From positions 1 to 47,840 of the forward strand of contig JAKSID010000021.1 in NCBI GenBank assembly GCA_024399035.1: 47,840 bases of DNA. The letters run 5' to 3'. A program made the position numbers and the translations under genes. The notes below the pieces were generated by a model. It was not told where the DNA came from. It did not search any database and worked only from the letters and a program-made list of their open reading frames with translations. Source of the stretch: Fibrobacter sp. Its GTDB lineage: Bacteria > Fibrobacterota > Fibrobacteria > Fibrobacterales > Fibrobacteraceae. Position 1 is the stretch's first letter; each line of letters begins with the position of its first letter. Positions 24,027 to 32,356 of the stretch are shown here, piece after piece.

Positions 24027-24926
24027 TTAGAACGTTCTGACCTGCACCGGAATTTTTGCCTGAATCTTCTTGGCGGTATCTTCCAGGAATTCCTTGGGCA
24101 GCGGCAGCACATCGGGAATCGCGGTCTGGCGAATAACGGTGTACAGCTGCACTTCCACAAAGTTCTGGGGAGCTGCGCGGTAGATACGTTCCAGGTTCTG
24201 GATGTACTGTTCCACTTCTGCTTCGGTAGGTACATCACCCTGGAGGCTGCATTGCATGGTCTGAATGCAGATAGGGTAGAACTGGATAACCTTTTCCAGG
24301 TTTGCAAGAATGGTTTCGAACTTGACTGCGGAACGGTTCATGCGCTTGTACCACGGCTCCGTACCTGCGTCCAACTTTGCCCAGATTTCGCCATCGGTTT
24401 CCAAAAGGTACTTCAGGGCGTCTTCTACCTTGTCGTTACCCAGGCGGCTGGCGTTGGTGATCAGACGAAGCTTGAAACTACCGAGACCGCTTGCGTCATC
24501 AAAAGAATACTTTGTTCGAAATTCCTGCTGCAGCTTGGCCATGACCTTGCATACTTCCGGGAATTCCTTGACGATAGTAGATTCGCCGTCGCCGGAAAGG
24601 CAAATGTCCTTGATAATCTTTTTGTCTGCGGGAATGTTCCCGAAGAAATCGCACTTGGCAAACTCACCGCATTCATAGAATGCCAGGAACTGGCGCAGTT
24701 CACGTTCTACGCCGGCCACGTCGATAGCCACGCTTTCGTGACCATCCTGAGGACCGCTTTGGCAGTAGGCACAGGAAAAGGAACACTTGTGGTCGGGATT
24801 CAAATTAATACCCAGGGAAAGGCCACCTGCGCGGCGGCTAATGACGGGATAAACCCATGTATTGTCTTTCCACAAACGGGAGTGGTCGCTCCATGCGGCA
24901 ATTAGTGCTAAATCTTGGTCTGTCAT
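24027..24926 (-). CDS. Radical SAM protein (COG0731-like)
   Basis: 299 aa. LNPDHKCSFSCAYCQSGPQ holds the CxxxCxxC 4Fe-4S cluster motif (near residues 48-55). ICLSGDGESTI is the glycine-rich SAM-binding strand equivalent to GGEPT, and LRLITNASRL follows as in related enzymes. The overall layout resembles the wyosine-like COG0731 Fe-S oxidoreductases, but the substrate is not known. On the minus strand a TATATT box lies 7 nt before the ATG with no Shine-Dalgarno. It ends at the bidirectional terminator shared with ppa. Confidence 0.8.
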   Translation of the reverse strand: MTDQDLALIAAWSDHSRLWKDNTWVYPVISRRAGGLSLGINLNPDHKCSFSCAYCQSGPQDGHESVAIDVAGVERELRQFLAFYECGEFAKCDFFGNIPADKKIIKDICLSGDGESTIVKEFPEVCKVMAKLQQEFRTKYSFDDASGLGSFKLRLITNASRLGNDKVEDALKYLLETDGEIWAKLDAGTEPWYKRMNRSAVKFETILANLEKVIQFYPICIQTMQCSLQGDVPTEAEVEQYIQNLERIYRAAPQNFVEVQLYTVIRQTAIPDVLPLPKEFLEDTAKKIQAKIPVQVRTF

Positions 24927-24933
24927 AGACTTA

Positions 24934-24939
24934 AATATA
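24934..24939 (-). promoter_or_regulatory. Candidate -10 hexamer (TATATT) of the radical SAM gene
   Basis: TATATT on the minus strand with 7 nt to the ATG. It is in the short divergent region (47 bp) shared with the gene starting at 24974, which has its own TATTTT at 24962-24967. Confidence 0.4.
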
Positions 24940-24961
24940 GAAACACCTCACAAAAATTTGT

Positions 24962-24967
24962 TATTTT
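24962..24967 (+). promoter_or_regulatory. Candidate -10 hexamer (TATTTT) of the 24974 gene
   Basis: TATTTT followed by AAGGGT and the ATG (6 nt). No clear -35. Confidence 0.3.
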
Positions 24968-24973
24968 AAGGGT

Positions 24974-26179
24974 ATGGTTTTCAAGAAAAGTTTTTATTCT
25001 CTGGTGTTGACTCTGACCATGGCAACATTGTCATTGGCAGATCCTATTACGACAGAAGCTCTTTCTGCCGGTGGCGCCGTAACCCGTGACCGTCATTTGA
25101 AAGAAATTAGCGACGTGATGCGTGGTGGCCGCGGTGGTTATTTCGATATTGGCTTGTACTACACTCCGGCTCCGGACCAGTTGCCGTTAAAGAGTAAGTA
25201 CGGTGAACACGAAGGCTTTGCCTTTAGACAGCATGCCGCTGCCTTTGCAACTGCTAACGTTGCCGAACACCTTCACCTGGGTGCCTTGGCCTGGATCGAT
25301 CGCTCTGGTTGGGACGGCGAAGACTTTTTGCTTTATCCCACTTACAATAGTTTCTCCCTGCTTCGCACCAACCTGACTTGGGGTGGCGTGTTTACCAATA
25401 CCGAGGCTGACTTTACCTTGGCCTTGGGTATGCAGCAGCAGAACGTGGAACACGTGGGTAAGGTCTATGAAACCGAAGAAGATACCTTGACCTACCTTTG
25501 GACCCATGCACGTTGGGGCTTCGCTAGCGCACAGGCCAGTTTCTATCAGGACCATTGGCGTAGCATGCGTTTCTCCTTGGATCTTGAAAGCCGCGAAATC
25601 TATGGCGGTAAGTCCGGTGGTTGGCAGACCTATTTGCCCAACCTCTCTGTAGCCTTGTTCAACAAGAAGGGCGACAAGGACTCTCTGTCTCTGACTTGGG
25701 AACAGAACCTGTATGGTCAGCGCCTCTACAGCGAACTTGCCTTTGACTTGATGGAACCTGGTTTCAGCTATGCGGCCTTGAAGTACTATCCTGATCCGTC
25801 CAGAATGCTGGGCTTCGAGGCAACCTGCATCCGTCGTCGTAATCGCGAAGGTATGTCCGACATTTTGTGGGGCGGTGCTGTGGACCTGATGTTCATCCGC
25901 TTCGCTTACAACGCAGCTTACGATTACAGAAACTTCTATGGCGCAAAGGGTACTGTCCTTGCCGAAATCAAGTTTAACCTGGCTACTATTGATGGCCTTC
26001 TCTTTGGCCGCGGCGGCACCAAGGCTGCTCCCATGGAAAACCAGACCAAGACCTTAAAGAACAAGGACCAGGCTCCCGAAGAAGACAAGAGATTCCAGAA
26101 GGATTCTGGAGATGAAAAGGTCATCGAGGCCAAGGGCGTTCGCTACGAAAAGAAGTCTCCCGCACGAGGTGGTAGGTAG
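24974..26179 (+). CDS. Putative outer-membrane beta-barrel protein
   Basis: 401 aa, no named family recognised. A signal peptide (cleavage near SLADP) is followed by a long series of alternating-hydrophobicity, aromatic-rich strands (about 45-340) such as LLYPTYNSFSLLRTNL and RLYSELAFDLMEPGFSYA, which suggests a transmembrane barrel. The last 60 residues are charged and lysine-rich and would extend into the periplasm or outside. It is followed 2 bp later by a lipoprotein gene, so the two probably work together at the outer membrane. Confidence 0.6.
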   Translation: MVFKKSFYSLVLTLTMATLSLADPITTEALSAGGAVTRDRHLKEISDVMRGGRGGYFDIGLYYTPAPDQLPLKSKYGEHEGFAFRQHAAAFATANVAEHLHLGALAWIDRSGWDGEDFLLYPTYNSFSLLRTNLTWGGVFTNTEADFTLALGMQQQNVEHVGKVYETEEDTLTYLWTHARWGFASAQASFYQDHWRSMRFSLDLESREIYGGKSGGWQTYLPNLSVALFNKKGDKDSLSLTWEQNLYGQRLYSELAFDLMEPGFSYAALKYYPDPSRMLGFEATCIRRRNREGMSDILWGGAVDLMFIRFAYNAAYDYRNFYGAKGTVLAEIKFNLATIDGLLFGRGGTKAAPMENQTKTLKNKDQAPEEDKRFQKDSGDEKVIEAKGVRYEKKSPARGGR

Positions 26180-26181
26180 GA

Positions 26182-26568
26182 ATGAAAAAATCATTCTTGT
26201 ATCTCGCCCTGGCGTTGCTCTGCTGCGTAGGCTTGACCGGCTGTCTTAGTCATTGGTTTATTGAAACCAATTCTAGGCTCCAGGTTGAAAACGCGACGGA
26301 AGATTGTACCTTGTTGTCCGTGGATATTTTTTCGGATGACAGTACAAGCTATGTGCGCTGGATTAATGAAACTCTTTTGCCTGGTGAACGTAGCCACGTG
26401 GTAGAAAATGATTGGGTCGGAACCTTTAGGCTCCGTGTCAACTACACCCAGTCTACCGATGGTTCTGGTAAAACCTTGCATTATGTCAAGAAAATGGAAG
26501 TGGAAGGCGGTAGCCTCTTCCTGAAAGTGGAATCTGACGCTGATTCCTTGGTTTTAAAGTTCCGATAG
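26182..26568 (+). CDS. Small lipoprotein, unknown function
   Basis: 128 aa. Signal peptide with lipobox LTGC (Cys near residue 21), so lipid-anchored. The mature part (about 107 residues) is predicted mostly beta (RLQVENATEDCTLLSVDIF, TFRLRVNYTQS) and may be a small immunoglobulin-like or transthyretin-like domain. No specific family recognised. It is the second gene of a unit with the barrel protein and sits 30 bp before smc. Confidence 0.75.
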   Translation: MKKSFLYLALALLCCVGLTGCLSHWFIETNSRLQVENATEDCTLLSVDIFSDDSTSYVRWINETLLPGERSHVVENDWVGTFRLRVNYTQSTDGSGKTLHYVKKMEVEGGSLFLKVESDADSLVLKFR

Positions 26569-26583
26569 TCTTGTCGGAAAAAC

Positions 26584-26589
26584 TATTTT
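26584..26589 (+). promoter_or_regulatory. Candidate -10 hexamer (TATTTT) of smc
   Basis: TATTTT with 9 nt to the GTG start codon. There is no Shine-Dalgarno. smc may also be read from the lipoprotein operon upstream. Confidence 0.25.
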
Positions 26590-26598
26590 GTTTGTACA

Positions 26599-29500
26599 GT
26601 GCAGATAACTAAACTAAAGATTTTTGGATTTAAATCCTTTGCTCAAAGAACCGAAGTGAATTTCCCCACTAAGGGCCTTACGGCTGTTGTGGGTCCTAAC
26701 GGCTGTGGCAAGTCCAACATTACGGATGCAATCCGTTGGGTTCTTGGTGAACAGAAGGCCGCCGCACTTCGTATGGGCAAAATGCAGGACGTGATCTTTA
26801 GCGGTACCGAAGAACGTGCCGCCATGAGTCTTGCAGAAGTTTCCATCGTTATCGATAACAGCGATGGTACTTTGAATTCTGAATATTCCGAAGTGATCGT
26901 GACCCGTCGCGTACATCGTGATGGCTCCGGCGAATACCTGATCAACAATCAGGAATGCCGCCTTCGCGATGTTCACGCATTGCTTTTTGACTCCGGTCTT
27001 GGCTCCAGTACTTACTCCCAGATGAACGCCGACATGATTAAGGCTGTTCTTTCTGACAAGGCCGATGACCGCCGTATCCTTTTTGAAGAAGCTGCTGGCG
27101 TTAGCAAGTATAAGCAGCAGCGTAAGGAAACCCGCCGCCAGCTGGAACACGTGCAGATTGACATGGAACGTGTGGAAGACAATCTTCGTAGCGCCCGCCG
27201 TGCAGTTCGCATGTACGAAACCCAGGCAGAAAAGGTAAGCACGTTTAAGACCTTGAGCAAGCGCCTTCGTGAACTGGACCTTTCTGTTAGCATTGACAAG
27301 TTCGAAGATATGCGCGATGGCGTGAATACCTTGGATACTACATCTAGGCGTATGAACCACGAAGTGGAGGCCGCCAAGACTCGAGCTACGGAACTTCAGG
27401 TCAAGATCGACGAAAAGAAACTTTTGATCAGCGAAGATGAAACTGCCTATCGCGACTTGGAACGCGAAGTCCAGAAGATCAACTTTGAAGTCAACGACTT
27501 GAACCACAGCCTCCAGCGTATCCGCGATACCATTACCTCCTTGGAAGCTGCCAACGAAAAGGCCCAGGAAGAAATCAATCGCAGTCAGGACAAGGTTCAG
27601 GAGTTGACTGAAGAACAGTCTCGCCTTGAAGAAGAAAACCGTATTCTCGGCTCCGACAGCGACATGGAAGAAATGAATGCCTTGCTGGAACGCGAACGCG
27701 AAATCTTGCAGGTCATGCGCGACAAGGTGGACGACCTTCGCGCCCAGTCCAGAGACTTGTCCAACGAACGTCTGCAGGCTACTAACCGCGCCAATGCGCT
27801 CCGTGGCCGATTTGAACGTATGGATGCCGAATCTGCAATGCTTCAGGGTAACCTGGAAAAGTGGAACGGCGAAATCCAGACTATCCAGAATCAGAAGACC
27901 GAAGCAGAAGAAGCTCTTCGCGACATTCAGACTGGAATGGACGAGGCTAACGCCGAAATTGAACGCCTTAACGAGCAGAAGACAACTCGTGAAGAACGCC
28001 TGGAACAGGACCGTGCCGACCTTCAGGAACAGCAGGGCAAACTGCAGAACCTTAGGAACGAAGAAACCCGTTTGCAGTCTCGTATCGACGTGCTGCAGAG
28101 TGTGGCAAACGAAGGTACGGATGCAAGCCGCTGGCTCCAGGAAAACAAGGCCGAATTTATTGGTGGACTTCTTTCTGAACGTATCGAAGCCTCTGCCGAA
28201 TACGCCTCCTATGTAGAAGCCGCTCTGGGCGACTTGATGGACGCTGTTATCGTGTCCAGCGATTCCAATGCCGTGAACATCGTGGACTCCATGAAGGACT
28301 ACAATGTGGGCAAGGCTTTGCTTGCCTTGGTTGGCGACGCTGCTCCCGCATATCAGGGTGTTGTGGATGGCGCAGGCGTTGTGGGTTGCTTGAATCAGTT
28401 TGTAAAGGCCGACGACGAAATTGCACCGTGGCTTTCTGGAATTCTTTCTCGCTACTTTGTGGTGGATTCCGTACAGACCGCCCTTACCTTTGCACGCAAC
28501 ATGCGTGACCAGGATCTTTGCTTTGTGGCCCCCGATGCCATTGTCCGCACCAGCGGCTTGGTCAGTAGCGGTGCCGCAACTTCTGGCGCATTGTCCCGTA
28601 AGAACGAAATTGCAGAAGCAACAAAGCTTTTGGAAGATGTCCAGGCCGAGGCAAACCAGGCCGAAGACGAAGTCGCACGCCTGCAGGACTTGGTGGACGA
28701 AGACAACAACATGATGGAATCCCTGGTAGACGAAATCCGCGAAAAGCAGGATTCTCTCCGCGGCGGTAACGCAAGTGTTTCCATCCAGAACAACATTATT
28801 GCCGGTTGCGAACGCCGCCTTGCTCAGTTGGAAGGCGAAGTCCGTAATGCTGAGGCCAAGATTCAGGCTGCTGTAGAATCCAAGAACAGCGATGCTGAAC
28901 TTGCCGAAGCCAACGCTGCTGTTGAACGTGCCGAAAATGAGTACGCACGCGTCAACGACGAACTGACTGAGAAGGATGCCATGTTCCGCGAAAAGGAAGA
29001 AAAAGTTCGCGAACTGGAACACGCCGCTCAGGACAAGAATGCAAAGCTTGCTCAGAACACCAGCCGCCTCCGCAGCATTGCCGACCAGATTGAATTCCAC
29101 GAGAATTCTATCCGCAGCCGTAACGACGAACTTTTGCAGAATGCTGCTTCTATCGAAAAGCAGCAGCAGGATGCCAATACTGTTGCCGACCAGGTGCAGG
29201 TCAAGAACACTGCTCTTATCGATGTAGAAGGTCAGCGCGACTTGGCTCGCGAAAAGTACGAACTTGTATCCGGTGACTTGGACGATTGGCAGTCCGAGGC
29301 AAATCATCTTCGTGATGACATGATCGAGAAGATGAAGGAGTTGAACGAAGTGGGTCGTCGTCAGGAAGCCTTGAAGGCAAACCTGGATCGCTTGGTAGAA
29401 CGTATTACCAACGAGTACTCCGTTAATCTTGAAAATCCCGAAGACGTTGAACGCGTTGAATATAGCCAGCCCGAAGCTGACCGCGAAATTCGTGAACTCC

Positions 29501-30153
29501 GCGGCAAGATCAAGGAACTTGGCCCGGTCAACGTCAATGTGATGGAAGACTACGAAGAAGAAAAGAAGCACCTTGCCGATGTGGAAAAGCAGTTCGACGA
29601 CTTGGATCGTGCTCGCGCTTCCTTGGATCGTACCATCACCAAGCTGGATGACATTGCTCGTACCCGCTACCTGGAAACCTTCAACAGAATTCAGAAGAAC
29701 TTCCAGTTTGTGTTCAGTAAGCTGTTCCTCAATGGCGAAACCAAGATGAACCTTGTGGAAAAGGTAGATGACATGGGCAAGCCCATGGATATCCTGGACG
29801 CAGATATCGAAATTAACGTTCGCCCGACTGGTAAGAAGATGCGCGGCATCAAGGCTCTTTCCGGTGGTGAACATGCCCTTACTGCAACGGCATTGCTCTT
29901 TGCCATCTACATGGAAAAACCGTCACCCTACTGCGTGCTGGACGAAGTGGATGGTCCTCTGGATGACGCAAACGTGGGTCGCTTTATGGCCCTGTTGCGC
30001 GAATTCAGTAAGCAGACCTTGTTCATCGTGGTTACACATAACAAGCGTACCATGGCCGAAGCTGATATGCTCTACGGTGTGACCCAGGAAATCAAGGGTA
30101 TTTCTCGTATTGCCTCTGTGCAGCTGGCCGATGCAACTAAGTTTGCGATTTAG
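26599..30153 (+). CDS. smc: Chromosome partition protein SMC
   Basis: Structural maintenance of chromosomes ATPase, 1184 aa, which with ScpA/ScpB compacts and segregates the chromosome. The N-terminal head has Walker A GPNGCGKSN (32-40). A long coiled coil follows (about 170-500), then the hinge (about 510-650), the return coiled coil, and a C-terminal head with the signature LSGGEHALTATALLFA (near 1087) and Walker B YCVLDEVDGPLDDANV (near 1113). The start is GTG at 26599, which gives the family N-terminus MQITKLKIFGFKSF; no Shine-Dalgarno is visible. scpA/scpB are not in the window. Confidence 0.97.
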   Translation: MQITKLKIFGFKSFAQRTEVNFPTKGLTAVVGPNGCGKSNITDAIRWVLGEQKAAALRMGKMQDVIFSGTEERAAMSLAEVSIVIDNSDGTLNSEYSEVIVTRRVHRDGSGEYLINNQECRLRDVHALLFDSGLGSSTYSQMNADMIKAVLSDKADDRRILFEEAAGVSKYKQQRKETRRQLEHVQIDMERVEDNLRSARRAVRMYETQAEKVSTFKTLSKRLRELDLSVSIDKFEDMRDGVNTLDTTSRRMNHEVEAAKTRATELQVKIDEKKLLISEDETAYRDLEREVQKINFEVNDLNHSLQRIRDTITSLEAANEKAQEEINRSQDKVQELTEEQSRLEEENRILGSDSDMEEMNALLEREREILQVMRDKVDDLRAQSRDLSNERLQATNRANALRGRFERMDAESAMLQGNLEKWNGEIQTIQNQKTEAEEALRDIQTGMDEANAEIERLNEQKTTREERLEQDRADLQEQQGKLQNLRNEETRLQSRIDVLQSVANEGTDASRWLQENKAEFIGGLLSERIEASAEYASYVEAALGDLMDAVIVSSDSNAVNIVDSMKDYNVGKALLALVGDAAPAYQGVVDGAGVVGCLNQFVKADDEIAPWLSGILSRYFVVDSVQTALTFARNMRDQDLCFVAPDAIVRTSGLVSSGAATSGALSRKNEIAEATKLLEDVQAEANQAEDEVARLQDLVDEDNNMMESLVDEIREKQDSLRGGNASVSIQNNIIAGCERRLAQLEGEVRNAEAKIQAAVESKNSDAELAEANAAVERAENEYARVNDELTEKDAMFREKEEKVRELEHAAQDKNAKLAQNTSRLRSIADQIEFHENSIRSRNDELLQNAASIEKQQQDANTVADQVQVKNTALIDVEGQRDLAREKYELVSGDLDDWQSEANHLRDDMIEKMKELNEVGRRQEALKANLDRLVERITNEYSVNLENPEDVERVEYSQPEADREIRELRGKIKELGPVNVNVMEDYEEEKKHLADVEKQFDDLDRARASLDRTITKLDDIARTRYLETFNRIQKNFQFVFSKLFLNGETKMNLVEKVDDMGKPMDILDADIEINVRPTGKKMRGIKALSGGEHALTATALLFAIYMEKPSPYCVLDEVDGPLDDANVGRFMALLREFSKQTLFIVVTHNKRTMAEADMLYGVTQEIKGISRIASVQLADATKFAI

Positions 30154-30168
30154 TAGAAGGTCGTTTTT

Positions 30169-31086
30169 ACGTCGTTTGTTTCTAAACTTTCGTCCCTCAA
30201 GGGTGTTTTCTTTGGCTGTGGCGCGGCCATCTGCTACGGAACAAACCCGCTGGGGGCGTTGTTCCTTTACCGCGAAGGATTGTCTCCTGAATCGGTGCTT
30301 TGCTATCGATTCTCCACGGCGATTTTACTGCTTGCGATTTTAATGTGCTTGAACTTGAAGCAGGGACAGACTCTGCGTGAAAAGTTCGCCGTTCAAAAAC
30401 GGGAACTGCCGGTTCTTGCGATTCTTGGATTCTTGTTTGCCTGTTGCGCCCTGACGCTGTATGCGGCATTCAACTATATGGATGCGGGGCTAGCTTCCAC
30501 ACTGCTCTTTCTGTATCCTTTGGAAGTAGCGATCATCATGGCAATCTTTTTCAAGGAGCGTCTGACTGCAAAAATCGGCGTTGCCATTGCTCTTTCTCTT
30601 GCTGGTATTGGATTGCTGTATCGCGGTGGGGTAGGTGGTGCTGCCCTGAGCACGGTAGGCTTGATTCTTGTATTTCTTTCTTCCTTGACCTACGCCATCT
30701 ACATTGTGGTGGTGAACAAGGCTGACTTGAAGATGGGCTCCTTGAAGCTCACATTCTATGTGATGATTTTCTGCCTGCTGTTCCTGCTGCTTTATTCGGT
30801 AACGTTTGGCTCCGGATTTCCGCCGGTGTTGCCTACTGCTTCCGCCTGGGGCTGGGCCTTTATGCTGGGCTTTGTTCCCACGGTGCTTTCCCTGGTGTTC
30901 ATGGCTAAGGCTGTAAAGATTGTGGGCTCCACACCTACGGCTATCATGGGCGGGCTGGAACCCTTGACCGCTGTGGTTATCGGTGTTTGCATTTTCGGCG
31001 AGACTTTGACGACTCGATTGGTGCTGGGCATTATCCTGGTGCTTGCGTCCGTAGTGGTTCTTACCATCAAGAAAAAACATGCCTAG
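30169..31086 (+). CDS. EamA/DMT-family transporter with apparent ACG start
   Basis: Ten-helix drug/metabolite transporter made of two EamA repeats, 305 aa from 30169. The first normal start codon is a TTG at 30259, but the frame is open upstream to 30157 and encodes LKGVFFGCGAAICYGTNPLG, the conserved first helix (related proteins share the A-x-x-YGTNP motif). No ATG, GTG or TTG occurs there. An AGAAGG Shine-Dalgarno (30155-30160, at the smc stop) lies 8 nt before an ACG at 30169, which would give MSFVSKLSS. This is either a rare ACG start, an ATG-to-ACG mutation or a sequence error. Substrate unknown. Confidence 0.75.
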   Translation, partial: TSFVSKLSSLKGVFFGCGAAICYGTNPLGALFLYREGLSPESVLCYRFSTAILLLAILMCLNLKQGQTLREKFAVQKRELPVLAILGFLFACCALTLYAAFNYMDAGLASTLLFLYPLEVAIIMAIFFKERLTAKIGVAIALSLAGIGLLYRGGVGGAALSTVGLILVFLSSLTYAIYIVVVNKADLKMGSLKLTFYVMIFCLLFLLLYSVTFGSGFPPVLPTASAWGWAFMLGFVPTVLSLVFMAKAVKIVGSTPTAIMGGLEPLTAVVIGVCIFGETLTTRLVLGIILVLASVVVLTIKKKHA

Positions 31087-31148
31087 TTGCGCGACGTGTT
31101 CATTGTGCATTAATTTTGAATTGTCTCGCGCTCCATTCATTTTGAATT

Positions 31149-31154
31149 TATATT
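31149..31154 (+). promoter_or_regulatory. Candidate -10 hexamer (TATATT) of the zinc-ribbon gene
   Basis: TATATT followed by TGAAAAC and the ATG (7 nt). Together it reads TATATTTG, which also matches the Bacteroidetes-type TAnnTTTG element. No Shine-Dalgarno. Confidence 0.4.
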
Positions 31155-31161
31155 TGAAAAC

Positions 31162-31428
31162 ATGATTTGTAATTGCAAGGAATGCGGTAAGGAATTTAAG
31201 GAACGTGTGGGCATGTCTCCTATGGAGAGCAACATGGCTATGCACGTTCGAAATAAGCTGGGCCATATCTGCCCCGAGTGCAAGGCCAAGTTGGCGGAGA
31301 CAAAGCCCGGCCGCCGTAAACTTGCCTGGTGGAACTTCCGCGTGGCCCTCCGTTGCGCCTTGCTCCTGCTGCCCATCTTTGTGGTGTTTGCTGCACTTAC
31401 CGCAGTGCTCGGATTGTACGTTCTCTAA
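31162..31428 (+). CDS. Small zinc-ribbon membrane protein
   Basis: 88 aa. An N-terminal zinc-ribbon-like motif is formed by CNCKECG (residues 3-9) and CPEC (near 37-40). A C-terminal transmembrane helix (about 62-86) follows a basic stretch, so the ribbon would face the cytoplasm. No named family recognised. Such small ribbon-anchor proteins are common and usually uncharacterised. No Shine-Dalgarno; a -10-like box lies 7 nt upstream. Confidence 0.65.
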   Translation: MICNCKECGKEFKERVGMSPMESNMAMHVRNKLGHICPECKAKLAETKPGRRKLAWWNFRVALRCALLLLPIFVVFAALTAVLGLYVL

Positions 31429-31432
31429 ACCT

Positions 31433-31497
31433 CGCGCTGTTCGCTAACGCAGTTCCGCGCTGTTCGCTAACGCAGTTCCGCGCCGTTTATTCAGAAC
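31433..31497. repeat. 23-bp tandem repeat after the zinc-ribbon gene
   Basis: Two identical 23-bp units (31433-31455 and 31456-31478) begin CGCGCTGTTCGCTAACG, and a shortened, degenerate third unit follows at 31479-31497. They lie between the zinc-ribbon gene and the rpsD terminator and encode nothing evident. Confidence 0.9.
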
Positions 31498-31519
31498 CGC
31501 GCCTCCCTCAAAAAGTTTG

Positions 31520-31556
31520 CAAAAAAAAGAAATGCCTCGCTTGCGCGGGGCATTTC
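31520..31556 (-). terminator. Intrinsic terminator of rpsD
   Basis: On the minus strand an 11-bp stem (AAATGCC plus inner pairs, 31530-31555) is followed by a run of T (31521-31528 on the opposite strand are A). Confidence 0.85.
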
Positions 31557-31590
31557 CAAATGTTCCAGTTGTCGTTGGAAGACTCGCGAA

Positions 31591-32196
31591 TTAACGAGAG
31601 TAGTATTCCACAACGAGCTGTTCTTCCAGCTGAACGGGGATCTGGTCGCGGAGCGGGAGCTTCACGAGAGAGCCTTCCATCTTGGAAGCGTCAACGGTCA
31701 GATATTCAGGAACGGTTGCGCCTGCTGCCAGGGCTTCCTTGATCTGAACGTGTTCCTTAGACTGTTCGCGAACAGCAATCACGTCACCAGCCTTGAGCTG
31801 ACGAGACGGGGAGAAGCTGCGAACGCCATTCACGGTGAAGTGACCGTGAGCGACATACTGACGAGCAGCGAAGATAGTGCGAGCGAAGCCCATGCGGAGC
31901 ACTGCTGCGTCCAGACGAGTTTCGAGCAAAATCATCAGGTTGTCACCTGCAGAACCTGCGCGACGGTTTGCTTCGGCATAAGCCTTAGCGAGCTGTGCTT
32001 CGGAAATGTTGTAGGTGAAACGAAGACGCTGCTTTTCGACCAACTGCTGCTTGTACACAGAAGCGGACTTCTTGCGGTTCTGACCATGCTGGCCAGGTGC
32101 AAAATGACGACGGTCGAGAGCCTTCTGAGTCTTGTTAGAAACAGCAAGGTCCAAGGAACGGGCAACCTTGCCCTTAGGTCCACGGAAAGAGGACAT
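31591..32196 (-). CDS. rpsD: 30S ribosomal protein S4 (zinc-free, C-minus type)
   Basis: S4, 201 aa, a primary 16S rRNA binder. The start at 32196 (MSSFRGPKGKVARSLDL) is chosen over an in-frame upstream start (32253) because GAGG lies 7 nt before it and homology begins there. Typical S4 segments follow: PGQHGQNRKKSASVY, EKQRLRFTYNISEAQ, NLMILLETRLDAAVLRMGFA, the S4 RNA-binding domain around RQYVAHGHFTVNGV, and the VQLEEQLVVEYYSR end. The N-terminus lacks the four zinc-binding cysteines. It stands alone, not with rpsM, rpsK and rpoA as in the alpha operon, and has its own terminator. Confidence 0.93.
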   Translation of the reverse strand: MSSFRGPKGKVARSLDLAVSNKTQKALDRRHFAPGQHGQNRKKSASVYKQQLVEKQRLRFTYNISEAQLAKAYAEANRRAGSAGDNLMILLETRLDAAVLRMGFARTIFAARQYVAHGHFTVNGVRSFSPSRQLKAGDVIAVREQSKEHVQIKEALAAGATVPEYLTVDASKMEGSLVKLPLRDQIPVQLEEQLVVEYYSR

Positions 32197-32342
32197 ATTA
32201 ACCTCGTAAAAGGAAGCTCTTTGGTTAACACGTATGCAGGTAGAGCTTAACACAACATACGCTAAGTGTGCTCCATATATAGAAAATTTGGCGTGTTTTT
32301 CAAAGGCTTTGAGGCCGAACCGCCCCTTTTAGTCCGTTTTTT

Positions 32343-32348
32343 TATAAT
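32343..32348 (+). promoter_or_regulatory. Consensus -10 box (TATAAT) of the ketoisomerase gene
   Basis: Perfect TATAAT with 8 nt to the ATG at 32357. AGGGG between them ends 1 nt from the ATG, too close to act as a Shine-Dalgarno, so a leaderless message is likely. Confidence 0.5.
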
Positions 32349-32356
32349 TTAGGGGC

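Noticed and set aside
26614..29874. 1086-codon minus-strand frame opposite smc
   Set aside because: It is the complement of a certain smc gene; strong codon bias keeps the antisense frame open. No family motifs.
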